From NCBI GenBank assembly GCA_031761405.1, contig JASEVX010000003.1, positions 15,304,973-15,368,972 on the forward strand: a stretch of DNA of 64,000 bases, in the 5' to 3' direction. Within the stretch, counting starts at the first letter, position 1; each line of letters begins with the position of its first letter. Of the stretch, positions 21,712 through 32,140 are shown piece after piece. The notes beneath the pieces are model-generated. The model was not told the origin of the DNA. It did not search any database and worked only from the letters and a program-made list of their open reading frames with translations. Origin of the DNA: Serripes groenlandicus. Lineage: Eukaryota; Mollusca; Bivalvia; Cardiida; Cardiidae. The translations under genes were made by a program, and so were the position numbers.

Positions 21712-21972
21712 GAGCCGAATTACGAGAAAACTAACATTGTGGACTCTGCGTAAAGTATCGACCCGAATCAGCCTAAGCATGCCGCACAGGCCAACTCGGA
21801 CAGACACTTTTCACCTCCTATGGATTTTCTGTTTCAGGAATCACTGCTCTCTACCTATATTTCCCAGAAACGGAATGTGTCGGCCCGGATTATCCTCCGC
21901 GGACTGCTCAATCTGATCTGGATCGATACATTTCGCAGAGGCCACAATGTTGGTTTTTTCGTGGAACGGCTC
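21712..21972. mobile_element. MITE D copy
   Basis: Ends gagccgaattacgagaaaac and gttttttcgtggaacggctc, flanked by ATTT on both sides (candidate target duplication). Confidence 0.87.
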
Positions 21973-22609
21973 ATTTGTAAAGTGGACGTCCGATCTAGTA
22001 TTCGGGTAACCTGATACCCGGATACCCAGTCCCACCCCTTCTATAATTATATCTATCTTCATCGTTTATGTGCGTGGTGTGGATAGGATGTGGTCATGTT
22101 TATTTCCTGAAACGAAATATCTTGTACCGCACATTGATATTTATTTGCTGCGCTGTATACATATTTCATTTTAATTTATGTATTTCATGACAATGTATTC
22201 TTTTATAAGTATGTTTCGCCCGTTTGTTTTGATTGTTTGTAGGTATGGTTTTTATGTCGATTTAAACATGTTTTCGATTCAAAATCGGCGTTTTCTGACT
22301 AAGTTACCAGTTATGTTGGTGCGTTTATCCGGATACCAGTGAATCAGTCGTACTATATCTGTCAGCAATGATGTGTTTGTAATAATAACGCTATGTTTGT
22401 TAACCGAATAAGCAGTCTAATGGGAAAACCAATGTCCGAACTCCTGTGAGCAGTGTAAATCAAGATCAGAATGCGCACCCACACAGTCTAATCTTGATCT
22501 TCTCGGATCGTCTTTAAATCAGAGAAGGTTTAAACAAATCGTCCGAGACACAGTTTCTATGTGGATCTGATGGCATGGATGCGATGTACTGATAACTGAA
22601 ACTTGCACT
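21973..22609. other. No recognised feature
   Basis: Only a short imperfect hairpin near 22465-22505 ('atcaagatcagaatgcg..tctaatcttgatctt') stands out. Confidence 0.35.
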
Positions 22610-22719
22610 GTTTGCCATGTAAATATAAAGTTTAACAAAATTTCCTGTTGGACGAAAAATGGATCGGTCCAATTTGCATCATGGAAGAATCGACTGAGTG
22701 AAATTCGGCAGAGAAAGAG
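22610..22719. mobile_element. MITE B fragment (right half)
   Basis: 'actgtttgccatgtaaatata..gacgaaaaatgg..catggaagaatcgact..aattcggcagagaaagag' followed by TTAA (22720-22723). The left half is missing. Confidence 0.65.
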
Positions 22720-22723
22720 TTAA

Positions 22724-23155
22724 ATGACGTAATTGTTGGTTTTTCTCGAGCGCCTCTCAAATATGTTCCTATTTTAAATTTGTATTCGTCCAGATGATGT
22801 CATCAAATTTATACCTGATCACTATTCCCCACTCCGTTGTTTATTTATCAGCCATAGATAGCAGCATTTTCAGAAGCATCGGTTTATTCGGTGACAATTA
22901 TCAACGGACCTCCCGTATAATCTCGTCTGTTTTCTCGAATTAGCCGATGATTTTGACAGCAAAGATGACCCCTGGGTTAATTGATACGGGGACCCTAACG
23001 TTCACTCTCCGTAATATTTGCATGATAACAATATTTTATGTGTCACAACGTATTAGCGAGACGTCGAATCAACGAGGATATTTCTGTTACCAATAATAGC
23101 TATACGGACGACGATAACAGTAACTCGTAATACTGTTCTTGGTAACCCTTTCCCT
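22724..23155. other. No recognised feature
   Basis: Unique-looking sequence. Nothing supported. Confidence 0.4.
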
Positions 23156-23342
23156 GCCATATCTCACATAGTCGACTCTTCCATTTTGCAAATTGGACCA
23201 TTTCACTTTTCGTCCAACAGGAAATTTTGGTAAAATTTGATTGATATCTAAATGGTAAACAATGCAGATTTCTTTATGAGCTGTCTCACTTGAATCTGCA
23301 TTGTTTGCATAAGCTTTTAATTACCTTTTGGCAGCGAAAAGG
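23156..23342. mobile_element. MITE B-like element, first of a TTAA-sharing run
   Basis: Starts CCCTTTCCCTGCC and ends 'ttttggcagcgaaaagg', followed by TTAA (23343-23346). Internal 'gtcgactcttccattttg', 'aaacaatgcagatt', 'gagctgtctcacttgaatctgcattgtttgc'. The left flank is GTAA, one change from TTAA. Confidence 0.8.
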
Positions 23343-23346
23343 TTAA

Positions 23347-23528
23347 CTATTTCAGCGTCAAAGGCAATATTGAGGTATTTGCAAACAATACAGATTCAGC
23401 TGAAATCAGCTGAAATCAGCATTGTTTATAGTTTTCCAAATATTCCAAAATTCTTATAAGATATAAAATAGAGTCACCCGACTTTGAACATGGAAGAGTC
23501 TACTTTAAACAATTCGGCGCTGAAAGGG
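23347..23528. mobile_element. MITE B copy, second of a TTAA-sharing run
   Basis: Left end 'ctatttcagcgtcaaaggcaatattgagg'; right end 'aattcggcgctgaaaggg'. Bounded by TTAA at 23343-23346 (shared with the previous element) and 23529-23532 (shared with the next). Confidence 0.85.
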
Positions 23529-23532
23529 TTAA

Positions 23533-23668
23533 GATGCGTTTTGAAACATTCAGATGACTTTTGACAACTTTGTAACAAGACAAGAAATTGCCCCAAGATT
23601 AGCAATTTCTTTCCCTTTCAACAATATTTTCAATAATAAAACGTTCATCTATAGAGAATGTCAACAGT
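23533..23668. mobile_element. MITE A-like element, third of a TTAA-sharing run
   Basis: 'gatgcgttttgaaacattcagatgacttttgacaac..aagaaattgccccaagattagcaatttctt' is a diverged family A core. It ends at TTAA 23669-23672. Confidence 0.6.
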
Positions 23669-23752
23669 TTAATGCATAGGTGTTCAATGTCGTCCCGAGA
23701 CTGACCAATGTGATATATCATAGGAAACGAATAGATGTACGTTTTTTGAACT

Positions 23753-23921
23753 GTTACCACTGGTAGACGCATTCTGAGGCATCCTCAATATGAGCAAAGA
23801 CTACCTTTACCACAGGTAGACGCATTCTGAGGCATCCTCAAGATGAGCAAAGACTACCTTTACCACTGGCAGACGCATTCTGAAGCATCCTGAAGATGAG
23901 CAAAGACTACCTTTGCCACAC
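23753..23921 (+). repeat. Short tandem repeat, ~60 bp x 3
   Basis: Unit 'ggtagacgcattctgaggcatcctcaagatgagcaaagactacctttaccact', three closely similar copies. It shares 'agacgcattctgaggcat' words with MITE A ends, so it may be an amplified MITE piece. Confidence 0.88.
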
Positions 23922-23936
23922 TGTATTCAACTTTTT

Positions 23937-24147
23937 TCTTTCGGGATTTGAAACCAGGTGTCCCGGGTTCGATCCCCAGTCGCGTCAAGACGGTCATGGT
24001 GAAGTGCCCTTGGGCAAGGCACATTTTCTAGCCTAGTACTGGTTTGTTTACCCAGGGATAATGAATAAGTGAATAAGTGAACTGTCGCCGTGATATAACT
24101 GAAATAATGTTGAAAGCGGCGTAAAACCCCAATAAAACAAATCAACT
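23937..24147 (+). mobile_element. SINE G copy inserted in a MITE A remnant
   Basis: B box 'GGGTTCGATCCCCAG', then 'ggtcatggtgaagtgcccttgggcaaggcacattttctagcctagtactggtttgtttaccc', then the shared SINE end 'gtcgccgtgatataactgaaataatgttgaaagcggcgtaaaacccc'. The flanks 'gccacactgtattcaactttt' and 'ctcatttttcagtaat..tgtcgtctgctg' are the two halves of a MITE A. The tRNA-like A box is missing or decayed. Confidence 0.8.
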
Positions 24148-24254
24148 CATTTTTCAGTAATATTTATATAGATTTACCACAGATGTTTTCAAATGTCGTC
24201 TGCTGATGATTTTTTGTGTTTTGGAAAGGATTGTTGATGCATCACTTGATTTAT

Positions 24255-24408
24255 ATAGTTCTGAATTACAAATTACTGTGAAAATCAGTTAACAGCTATT
24301 TAAACTTACAGATTACTGTGAAAATCAGTTTACAGCTATTTAAACTCGCAAATTTCTCAGAAAATCAGTTTACAGCTATTTAAACTTACAAATTACTGTG
24401 AATATCAT
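24255..24408 (+). repeat. Tandem repeat, ~47 bp x 3.3
   Basis: Unit 'acagattactgtgaaaatcagtttacagctatttaaactt'. Well conserved. Confidence 0.88.
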
Positions 24409-24446
24409 TTGTATCTATGTAATTTGCGGAAATTAGTTGTGCATAT

Positions 24447-24691
24447 GAGCCCTCCCACGATAAAACCAACAGTGTGGACTCTGCGGTATACGTATCGACC
24501 CAGATCAGCCTAAGCATGCCGCACGGGCTAAACCGGACAGACACTTTTCGCCTCCAGTGGTTTTTCTGTTTCAAAAATCATTACTCTTTACCTCTATCCC
24601 CCTGAGACGAAATGTGTCCACTTGGATTAGCCTGCGCAGACTGATCTCGTTCGATACATTACACAATGCTGGTTTACTCGCGGGACGGCTC
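24447..24691. mobile_element. MITE D copy
   Basis: Ends gagccctcccacgataaaac and ggtttactcgcgggacggctc, flanked by palindromic CATAT/ATATG. Confidence 0.83.
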
Positions 24692-24754
24692 ATATGAAGA
24701 TTTATATCACTGATTCTAAATGGTATTCTTTTTGTCTTATTACACATCTCTTAG

Positions 24755-25089
24755 GTCCACTTTGTATTGAACAATACCAATTTGTTTTCATAATTCTAAT
24801 TTACATTTTAAAAGTTTTCCTTGTAATCGAGTTTTTAAGATTAATACAGAAAGACGACATAACGATTTTATCTCACACTGCAAAACACAAAAGTAAACAA
24901 TTATATGAGAGAACAAAACGTTATCAAGAAAGGCAATTTTGGGATGTTATGCATTTTTACACCTGGCATAAACATACCAGCCATTATTATAGGAAGGCAC
25001 GTGTAAATACTAATGAACCGAACGATGTAGATCTAGAGTATAGGTACAACAATGCTTTTTCTGAGGAAGCATGGGATACGAATTATTGA
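24755..25089 (+). CDS. Candidate terminal exon: one membrane segment and charged tail, unrecognised
   Basis: A T/C-rich run ending 'acacatctcttag' gives a plausible splice acceptor at 24753-24754. The frame then runs about 111 codons to TGA (25087-25089). It encodes a hydrophobic segment (FVFIILIYILKVFLVIEFL) of transmembrane length, followed by a polar, Lys/Arg/Tyr-rich tail including 'RTKRYQERQFWDVMHFY' and a Glu/Asp/Asn-rich end. Composition is protein-like and non-repetitive, unlike most frames here. An upstream in-frame ATG (24694) directly abuts the MITE D end, so using it as the start is unlikely. No family recognised; host gene end or relic. Confidence 0.35.
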
Positions 25090-25319
25090 GGCTTTATCAA
25101 AGTTGATTTTGAGCAATGTCCGACGTAAAGAATTGTTGTTAAAGCAACCTTTGAAGACCAAAGAGAGCACGTGCATCAGTGCAATAACATTTGCATCGAC
25201 TATCTATAATTATGTAATATAACATTCCTTTTTGGGCGTGCAGTCCGCGCTCTAGGGAATAGCATTGGCGGTTTGCCCCGAGATTGCGACATGGGTGTTG
25301 ATTTTGATTTTTCGACTAA
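25090..25319. other. No recognised feature
   Basis: Would be 3' untranslated DNA if the upstream exon is real. No clear AATAAA seen. Confidence 0.3.
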
Positions 25320-25502
25320 CCCTTTCGCACATACAGACACTTTCTGAAGCAAAAGAAAAAAAAATTGAAAACATTGTAGCCAAAAGGAGAACTTGATAAT
25401 ATTGTCTTTTCAATATATATAATTATATTTTTAGAGATTTTACATATTTTTTCTATATGTTTTTCAAAGTAGTCTGCTAAAGTAGTTGCATGTGGGAAAG
25501 GG
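25320..25502. mobile_element. MITE A, diverged copy
   Basis: Ends CCCTTTCGCACATACAGACA and 'agttgcatgtgggaaagggt'. The core hairpin is eroded ('aaaaggagaacttgataat'). Confidence 0.65.
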
Positions 25503-25574
25503 TATATGCGTTTTCTGACTGGATGCCAGATTTCTAACAACAGTTTTCTTGAAAAGAACATCCAAATCAAATTT

Positions 25575-25822
25575 GAGCCGTCCCGCGAGAAAACCAACAT
25601 TGTTGTCTCTGCGTAAAGCATCGACCCGGATCAGCCTAAGCCTGCTGCACAGGCTAATCCGGGCAGACACTTTTCTCCTCGCGTGGATTTTCTGTTTCAG
25701 GAATCATTACTCTATACCTCTGTCCCTCTGAGGCCGAATGTATCGGCCCGGACAGCGCAGGCTGATCTTGGTCGATACATTACGCAGAGTCCATAAGTGT
25801 TGGTTTTCTCGCGGGACGGCTC
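25575..25822. mobile_element. MITE D copy
   Basis: Near-perfect ends GAGCCGTCCCGCGAGAAAAC / GTTTTCTCGCGGGACGGCTC, flanked by ATTT on both sides. A good reference copy. Confidence 0.9.
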
Positions 25823-25989
25823 ATTTGTTGTTTTTATTTAATTGTTATGTACTGCAAAGTCATGATAGAAATGTATATTAAATACACTTCAAAGGAGTGA
25901 ATAATTTGTAGACACAAGTTTATTACTTGCAGAATTAACAAAAACTCGCAGTATGGCTTTATTGGGTTTATGAGATTCCGTCCTTTGGC

Positions 25990-26260
25990 TCTTCTCCAAC
26001 ATCGGTCATGTAGTGGTAGAGCGTCCGCCTCGGGTGCAGGAGTTCACGGGTTCGATACGCGGTCAGGTCATACAAAACACTTTAACAATGTAAGTGGCTT
26101 CCCTTCTTGGCGCTCAGCGTTGCCGGGGTTAGCATTACGACTGACTGGCTAGTGTCAGAATAAATTGATCCGTAATTCTTGTAACTTGCCCGGGAAATAC
26201 CGTCAGGGATATATCTGAATATTTGTTGAAAGCAGCGTAACGCACGAAACAATCAACCAG
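25990..26260 (+). mobile_element. SINE E copy with recognisable tRNA-like head
   Basis: A box 'GTAGTGGTAGAGCG', B box 'GGGTTCGATACGC', body 'gttagcattacgactgactggctagtgtcag', end 'accgtcagggatatatctgaatatttgttgaaagcagcgtaacgc' and a 'caatcaacc' tail. The acceptor stem is not conserved, so it is not a tRNA gene. Confidence 0.83.
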
Positions 26261-26321
26261 CATCATTTACCATAGATAAAACGTGAACTCGTCGATCTGT
26301 TTTACACACGTGATCACTTAA

Positions 26322-26504
26322 CACAACGCCTCTACCGAAGACGATTTTTGAAAATTGTTTGGCAAAAGGAGATATTGCTCATGATGAGCAATTTTTCATG
26401 TTGCAACACTGTTTTCAACTCTTTTAAATACTAAGGGAGATTGTTCGCGTCGATGACAATATGTTTTTAAAGTCGTCTGCAGAAATGTTGTATTTGGGAA
26501 AGGG
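26322..26504. mobile_element. MITE A copy with TTAA duplication
   Basis: TTAA at 26318-26321 and 26505-26508. Hairpin 'ggagatattgctcatgatgagcaatttttc', then 'aagtcgtctgcagaaatgttgtatttgggaaaggg'. Confidence 0.78.
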
Positions 26505-26963
26505 TTAAATGGCGCATGAATGGTGACGCATCATAAAACCAATATCGTCTGAGGCATATGCTTTTATCTATAAACATTTTAATTCATGTTTCTACAATGG
26601 TTTGGAAGGTCATTTGTCTAGTCGTGTGCTTTCTGTGTTTATCAATGTTATACGTTATGGAATATTATGTTAGCCACATATTATTTAAAGAAGTCAATCA
26701 GTTATAAATGCATCAAATTCCAAATATAAATACATGTATCAATCTGGAAATGTTACTGGTAGAAAAATGCGTGGAAATAATAAAAACAAATCTAGTTAAA
26801 TAACTTGTTTATGCGAAAGATGCTGTCTATACAACAATTATAAATGAAACGTTGTGAAAAATGTTAAAAAATTACCGAAAACAATAATTCTTCCTTACCA
26901 CAAATGTTTTCAACTTTCAACTTTTTCATATTTAAGATATTGATGTTCTTAAACTAACACTCC

Positions 26964-27113
26964 TTGGTGCTCAGGGTTGTGGGGGCTCGCATTACGACTG
27001 ACTGGCTGGTGTCAGGATAAACGGACCAGTAGTGCTGGTAACTTACCACGGAAACGCCGTGATAAAACTGAAACATTGTTGAAAGCGGCGTTAAACACTA
27101 AACAATCAATCGA
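26964..27113 (+). mobile_element. SINE E, 5'-truncated
   Basis: Only the body and end: 'gcattacgactgactggctggtgtcaggataaacggaccagtagtgctggtaacttacc', 'cgccgtgataaaactgaaacattgttgaaagcggcgttaaacac', tail 'aacaatcaatcg'. Confidence 0.82.
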
Positions 27114-27539
27114 AAACTTTTCACTAAAAGTATGCATTCACCAGCAGGAGACTTTCAACAATGATATCAGGGCAAAGATTGAAGAACCGTGTAAAACAAA
27201 AAGTCTTCTTGCCGCATCCTGCATGTTTTTGTTTGTGTTGTTTTATTTGGAGGGTGAGGGTTGCAGTAACCCTTACCAACTTGCAGACGTATTTTCACGC
27301 AAATGTCCTTTGAACAATATTTGATAATTTTAATTGGATCTTCATCTACAGATATTTTTCATATTTTCACCTTGATATGTTTTCAAAATCTCCTGCGATT
27401 TATTTTATGTGGGAAAAATTAAGAGAGTGACACAGCTCATTATATGATTTCTTAGGAAGCTACTGGTTTGATGAATATATTGACTGATTGATTTATTTAT
27501 TCATATATTGATTCGTTAATTGATTGATTTAATTATTGA
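27114..27539. other. Decayed MITE A words, otherwise nothing recognised
   Basis: 'ccaacttgcagacgtattttcac' and 'gttttcaaaatctcctgcgatttattttatgtggg' near 27277-27420 echo family A. No gene. Confidence 0.35.
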
Positions 27540-27544
27540 TTGTA

Positions 27545-27577
<33 letters not shown>

Positions 27578-27852
27578 AATTAAATGTTTGATTGAATTGG
27601 GTTCAACTTTGTTTTCAACAATAATCAGTCATATCACCGTGACCTACATATATGTTAACTGGCTTCCTAACACCAGCACTCCACAAAACAGTATACGAAA
27701 GCAACTGGCTGCTATTTTCCGTAAAGGCCATTAGCCAATTGGTGAAGGATGAATGCAGCCTTTCTCATTTGTTGGCCTGACAGGGGTTCGAACTCACAAC
27801 GCCTGGATTGACAGTCTACGTTGCTACATACTGACTTATCAGCGCTCGGCTG
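27540..27852 (-). mobile_element. SINE C copy
   Basis: Tail (tgat)n at 27540-27585, body 'ccaattggtgaaggatgaatg', and a minus-strand B box 'GGGGTTCGAACTC' (plus: gttcgaactcacaacgcctgg). The A-box side ends near 27852. Confidence 0.8.
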
Positions 27853-28411
27853 TGATCAATCTCAATTTCAATGTCTTTAATACTCCCAGTTTATACATGG
27901 ACAAAAACATGAGGAAAATACAATTTAGCATTACAAACGGCGAAACAAAATGACATATATACATGACAGAATATAGAACAACCTCTTTGTAATATTGTTT
28001 ACAAACAAAATGATAAATATATAGATCTCTGAATAGACAGATATTGATCAACAAGATTTTTATTTTAATTTTAATTTTTTAATATATAGTAGGATGGATC
28101 TAAGTGTAGACAGTAACAGTTCACTACCCACCTTTGCCGTAAGAACCACTTTCTCCTTCCGCGTCCCAGATTATGTATTGTATATTTCGACGCATAACAT
28201 GCACACACCGTGAATAATAGCATCAACATAAGCGAGTTAACTAATGAGCCAAATCCCATAACATGTGCAACATCAAACGGTAGTTAGAATTGTCGTAAAC
28301 TAGAGAGATAATAAATATCCCCGTGCCAAAATCTTCTTTATCGTTACCTATAGATGTTTAATAATAGTGTATTGTATTCCATCTTGTCTATATGTTGACA
28401 GTAATCGGCAG
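27853..28411. other. No recognised feature
   Basis: A+T-rich. The small frames here carry no motif. Confidence 0.4.
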
Positions 28412-28485
28412 TTAATCCTTTCCCACCTGCAGAATCATTTTGACGCAATAGCAGCAGGACGACTTTTGAAAGGGGAGTTACTAAT
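28412..28485. mobile_element. MITE A fragment (left end)
   Basis: TTAATCCTTTCCCACCTGCAG then 'gcaatagcagcaggacgacttttgaa'. Confidence 0.5.
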
Positions 28486-28654
28486 ATCAGTACCACTCGA
28501 ATGCTTTTAGTATAATGTCGAACCATCACCAATTGCCTTGGGCGGATTTTGTTTTGAATTCTGTTGCCCGAAAGGACGGTAAGTCACTGACTTACTTTAT
28601 AAGTTTATTGAACTTTTGTTTCAATCGATATTTAATCCGTATGAACCCAAGGGC

Positions 28655-28791
28655 AATTAAAGGCTTTTGAAAGCAAAGCAGATTCAGGTGAGACAGCTCA
28701 TAACGAGCTGTCTGTACTGAAATCTCCATTGTTTGCCATTTACATATTAAATCTCCAATTTTCAACAAGGACAATTCGGCAGTGAAAGGTT
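28655..28791. mobile_element. MITE B fragment
   Basis: 'gaaagcaaagcagattcaggtgagacagctcataacgagctgtctgtactgaaatctccattgtttgcc' and the end 'aattcggcagtgaaaggttta'. The left terminus is lost. Confidence 0.7.
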
Positions 28792-28795
28792 TAGT

Positions 28796-29292
28796 TACTA
28801 TGATCGCACTGCCTGCTAGAGAAATAACTACGGTTCACAATTAGAGGGGGAATTATTATATGATTTTCGATTAGGAAAGTCTAAGAGGTTTGCCAGTAGA
28901 TGGTAGTAAACGTTAGAAATATGGGAACGTTTATGACCAATTAGTCGTTTAGCAGGCTCGTAGACATGTAAATATTTAGCGTGTGGAATCTATTCCAACA
29001 AAAAATATAAATGGTTGGCGTTAAGAGAAAACAAAAAGCCGTTATGCTGGATGGCGTTTAGTGAAGACTAAGATCAGTCTTTGCAAACATACTACCTGTA
29101 TGTACCTGATCAGATATGTTGCTTTGTACACAAATATCAATTATTTCTTTTAATTCGTACTTTGTAGAAATGTGATGAAGTGTGAAGAATTCTACATATG
29201 TTTTGTAGAACTATGGTGTGTGTTCAATTATTCCCTCTCTAACATGTCATAAAATAAGTCTTTCCCTAGAAATTAACATTTTCTCACATGTA
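28796..29292. other. No recognised feature
   Basis: Nothing supported. Confidence 0.4.
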
Positions 29293-29541
29293 TCGAGGGC
29301 TTGGCGTGAAACGGTTGTAACTAAAGATTGGTAATTTTTTACCAAGGTTAATCACTTCGCCATAAAGTCTTTATAAGCGTTAAATCATTTTTCTTGGTAA
29401 ACAATGGAAATTTAGGTGCCAATGCTCGTTCTGAGCAATGGCACCTATATTTGCATTGTTTACAAAAGGGTCAAAATTGACCCTAAACCAGGGTTTTCAA
29501 AATAGGTTTTTAGTTACAACTGTTTCCCTCCAAGCCCTCGA
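29293..29541. mobile_element. MITE F copy with TA target duplication
   Basis: Ends TCGAGGGCTTGGCGTGAAAC and ..AACTGTTTCCCTCCAAGCCCTCGA, flanked by TA. Collinear with 20233-20479, including the central gtgcca/tggcac palindrome. Confidence 0.92.
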
Positions 29542-29555
29542 TATATACTTATTTT

Positions 29556-29960
29556 GACACATCTTCAGTCGACGACCATTGAAAAACACTGTTTCAAAAG
29601 AAGAAATTGTTTTCCTTTTGTCGCAATGTATTTCACTCCATTCCAAACTTATCATTATCTATTTGATCGGTGATTTATGACAACCAACATTAACTGATTT
29701 ATTTCACGCGTGAAAATGTGGAAACAGAGTTGCCGGTGCATGAACGGTCAGGATATAACTTGAGACTGACTTTACAGACGTTTCTTCAATCCTTCTATGA
29801 CATTTTCGCGAACAATGCAACGCCAGATCAGATTGCGCGTATGCGTCGGCTGATCTTACTCTATAGTTATCACAAACGTCTTGAGATTGGAGTTTTTTTC
29901 CATAGTTTTGCCTATGAAACCTCCTGCAGCAGAAGTGTTGTATGAGGGAAAGGTTTAATC
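29556..29960. other. Scattered MITE A and D fragments
   Basis: 29556-29635 ('cagtcgacgaccattgaaaaacactgtttcaaaagaagaaattg') and 29918-29956 ('ctcctgcagcagaagtgttgtatgagggaaaggtttaa') are the outer parts of a MITE A. A D-like piece ('cgccagatcagattgcgcgtatgcgtcggctgatctta') lies between at 29820-29860. Confidence 0.45.
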
Positions 29961-30018
29961 ATATCGACCTCGCTACCGTTGCTCCTAATGATCCCGAGTA
30001 TGTCCATAATTATAATAT

Positions 30019-30280
30019 GAGCCGCCCCACGAGAAAACACAACATGATGGCATCTGCGTAATGTATCGACCCAGATCAGCCTGCGCAGTCCGCGCAGACT
30101 GATCCGGGCCGACACATTCCGTCTCAGGAAGATAGCGGTATAGAGTTATGATCACTTAAACGGAAAATCCACAGGAGGCGAAAAGTGTCTATCCGGGTGA
30201 GCCTGTGCGGCATGCTTAAGCTGATTCGGGACGATACTTTACGCAGAGTCCACAGTGTTGGTTTTCTCGCGGTGCGGCTC
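30019..30280. mobile_element. MITE D copy
   Basis: Ends gagccgccccacgagaaaac and gttttctcgcggtgcggctc; interior full length. Confidence 0.87.
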
Positions 30281-30340
30281 AATAATTAACATCTTCTCTG
30301 CATCTACTTTTCATGAGGTTGTTTTAGCTGTAATGGTTAA

Positions 30341-30494
30341 CCCTTTCAGAACCGAATTCACTTAAGTTGACGCTTACATGTTCAAGATAAAAGAGTTTGG
30401 GAATAAATGGAAAACGGTCAGACAGCTCGTTACGCGTTGACTTGCCTGAATCTATATTGTTTGTAAACACCTCAAACTTGCCATTTGGGCTGAC
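30341..30494. mobile_element. MITE B copy, right end eroded
   Basis: TTAA (30337-30340) then CCCTTTCAGAACCGAATTCA, 'cagacagctcgttacgcgttgacttgcctgaatctatattgtttg' and 'cttgccatttgggctga'. The right TTAA is missing. Confidence 0.7.
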
Positions 30495-30761
30495 AGATGA
30501 TAATGAGCTGCAATCTAGGAAAACAACCATAAGTGATTTACAACCAGTGTATATCCAGATCAACCAGTGCATCCTCGAGGTCTGATTTGGCTCTGCACTG
30601 TTCGCCTTTGAGGCATAGAAGGCTTCAAGGAACTCCTTTAAAGCAGTATCCATGCGAACCTCTTACCATTGATTGCAGAGCCAGGTCTTTTTACGCACGT
30701 GTAATACCTTATAACGTTAAGGTTCGTTTTCACCGTTCATACTGCTATGCCACGAGAAACA

Positions 30762-31951
30762 ATATCTTATGTGTCCTTAAGCATGGAAGTACACCTGGAT
30801 GATATATAGTATGTGCCCTTACGCATGGAAGTACATCTGGATAATATATAGTATGTGTCCCTACGCATGGAAGTACACATGGATAATATGTATTATGTGT
30901 CCTTACGCATGGAAGTACATCTGGATAATATATAGTATGTGTCCTTACGCATGGAAGTACACATGGTTAATATATAGTATGTGTCCTTACGCATGAAAGT
31001 ACATCTGGATAATTTATAGTGTGTGTCCTTACGCATGGAAGTGCACCTGGATAATATATATTATGTGTCCTTACGCATGGAAATGGAAGTACATCTGGAT
31101 AGTATATCTTATGTGTCCTAACGCATGGAAGTACATCTGGATAGTATATCTCATGTGTCCTTACGCATGGAAGTACATCTGGATAATATATAGTATGTGT
31201 CCTTACGCATGGAAGTACATCTGGATAGTATATCGTATGTGTCCTTACGCATGGAAGTACATCTGGATAGTATATCGTATGTGTCCTTACGCATGGAAGT
31301 ACATCTGGATAGTATATATCATGTGTCCTTACGCATGGAAGTACATCTGGATAGTATATAGTATGTGTCCTTACGCATGGAAGTACCTCTGGATAGTATA
31401 TATCATGTGTCCTTACGCATGGAAGTACCTCTGGATAGTATATATCATGTGTCCTTACGCATGGAAGTACATCTGGATAGTATATATCATGTGTCCTTAC
31501 GCATGTAAGTACATCTGGATAGTATATATCATGTGTCCTTACGCATGGAAGTACATCTGGATAGTATATATCATGTGTCCTTACGCATGGAAGTACATCT
31601 GGATAGTATATATTATGTGTCCTTACGCATGTAAGTACATCTAGATAGTATATATCATGTGTCCTTACGCATGGAAGTACATCTAGATAGTATATAGTAT
31701 GTGTCCTTATGCATGGAAGTACATCTGGATAGTATATATCATGTGTCCTTACGCATGGAAGTACATCTGGATAGTATACATCATGTGTCCTTACGCATGT
31801 AAGTACATCTGGATAGTATATATCATGTGTCCTTACGCATGTAAGTACATCTAGATAGTATATATTATGTGTCCTTACGCATGGAAGTACATCTGTATAG
31901 TATATCTTATGTGTCCTTACGCATGGAAGTACATCTGGATAATATATCTTA
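30762..31951 (+). repeat. 42-bp minisatellite, about 28 copies
   Basis: Unit 'gtgtccttacgcatggaagtacatctggatagtatatat(c/t)at'. The period equals 14 codons, so one frame per strand is open for up to 350 codons (MCPYAWKYIWIVYI on plus; YYPDVLPCVRTHDI on minus). These are repeat artefacts. The left end is more variable (45-51 bp units), the centre homogeneous. Confidence 0.96.
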
Positions 31952-31957
31952 GCACCT

Positions 31958-32140
31958 TCCAACTTGCAGACGCATAAGCAGCAGACGATTTTTGAAAACG
32001 GTATTATGGAAATGAGCAATTTCTTGTTTTCGAAACTTTTCTATAATCATACAATAATTCATACAAATTTGAGACATATGTTTGGATATTTTCAATGTCG
32101 TACGCTGTAAATTAGCTGTATGATGGAAGGATTTCAAGAA
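31958..32140. mobile_element. MITE A, diverged copy
   Basis: 'ccaacttgcagacgcataagcagcagacgatttttgaaaacgg..atgagcaatttcttg' and 'ttcaatgtcgtacgctgtaa..gtatgatggaagga'. Confidence 0.6.

Noticed and set aside
30799..32019. 207- and 350-codon open frames on opposite strands
   Set aside because: The 42-bp period keeps the frame; peptides are 14-residue repeats with no signal of selection, and both strands are open.
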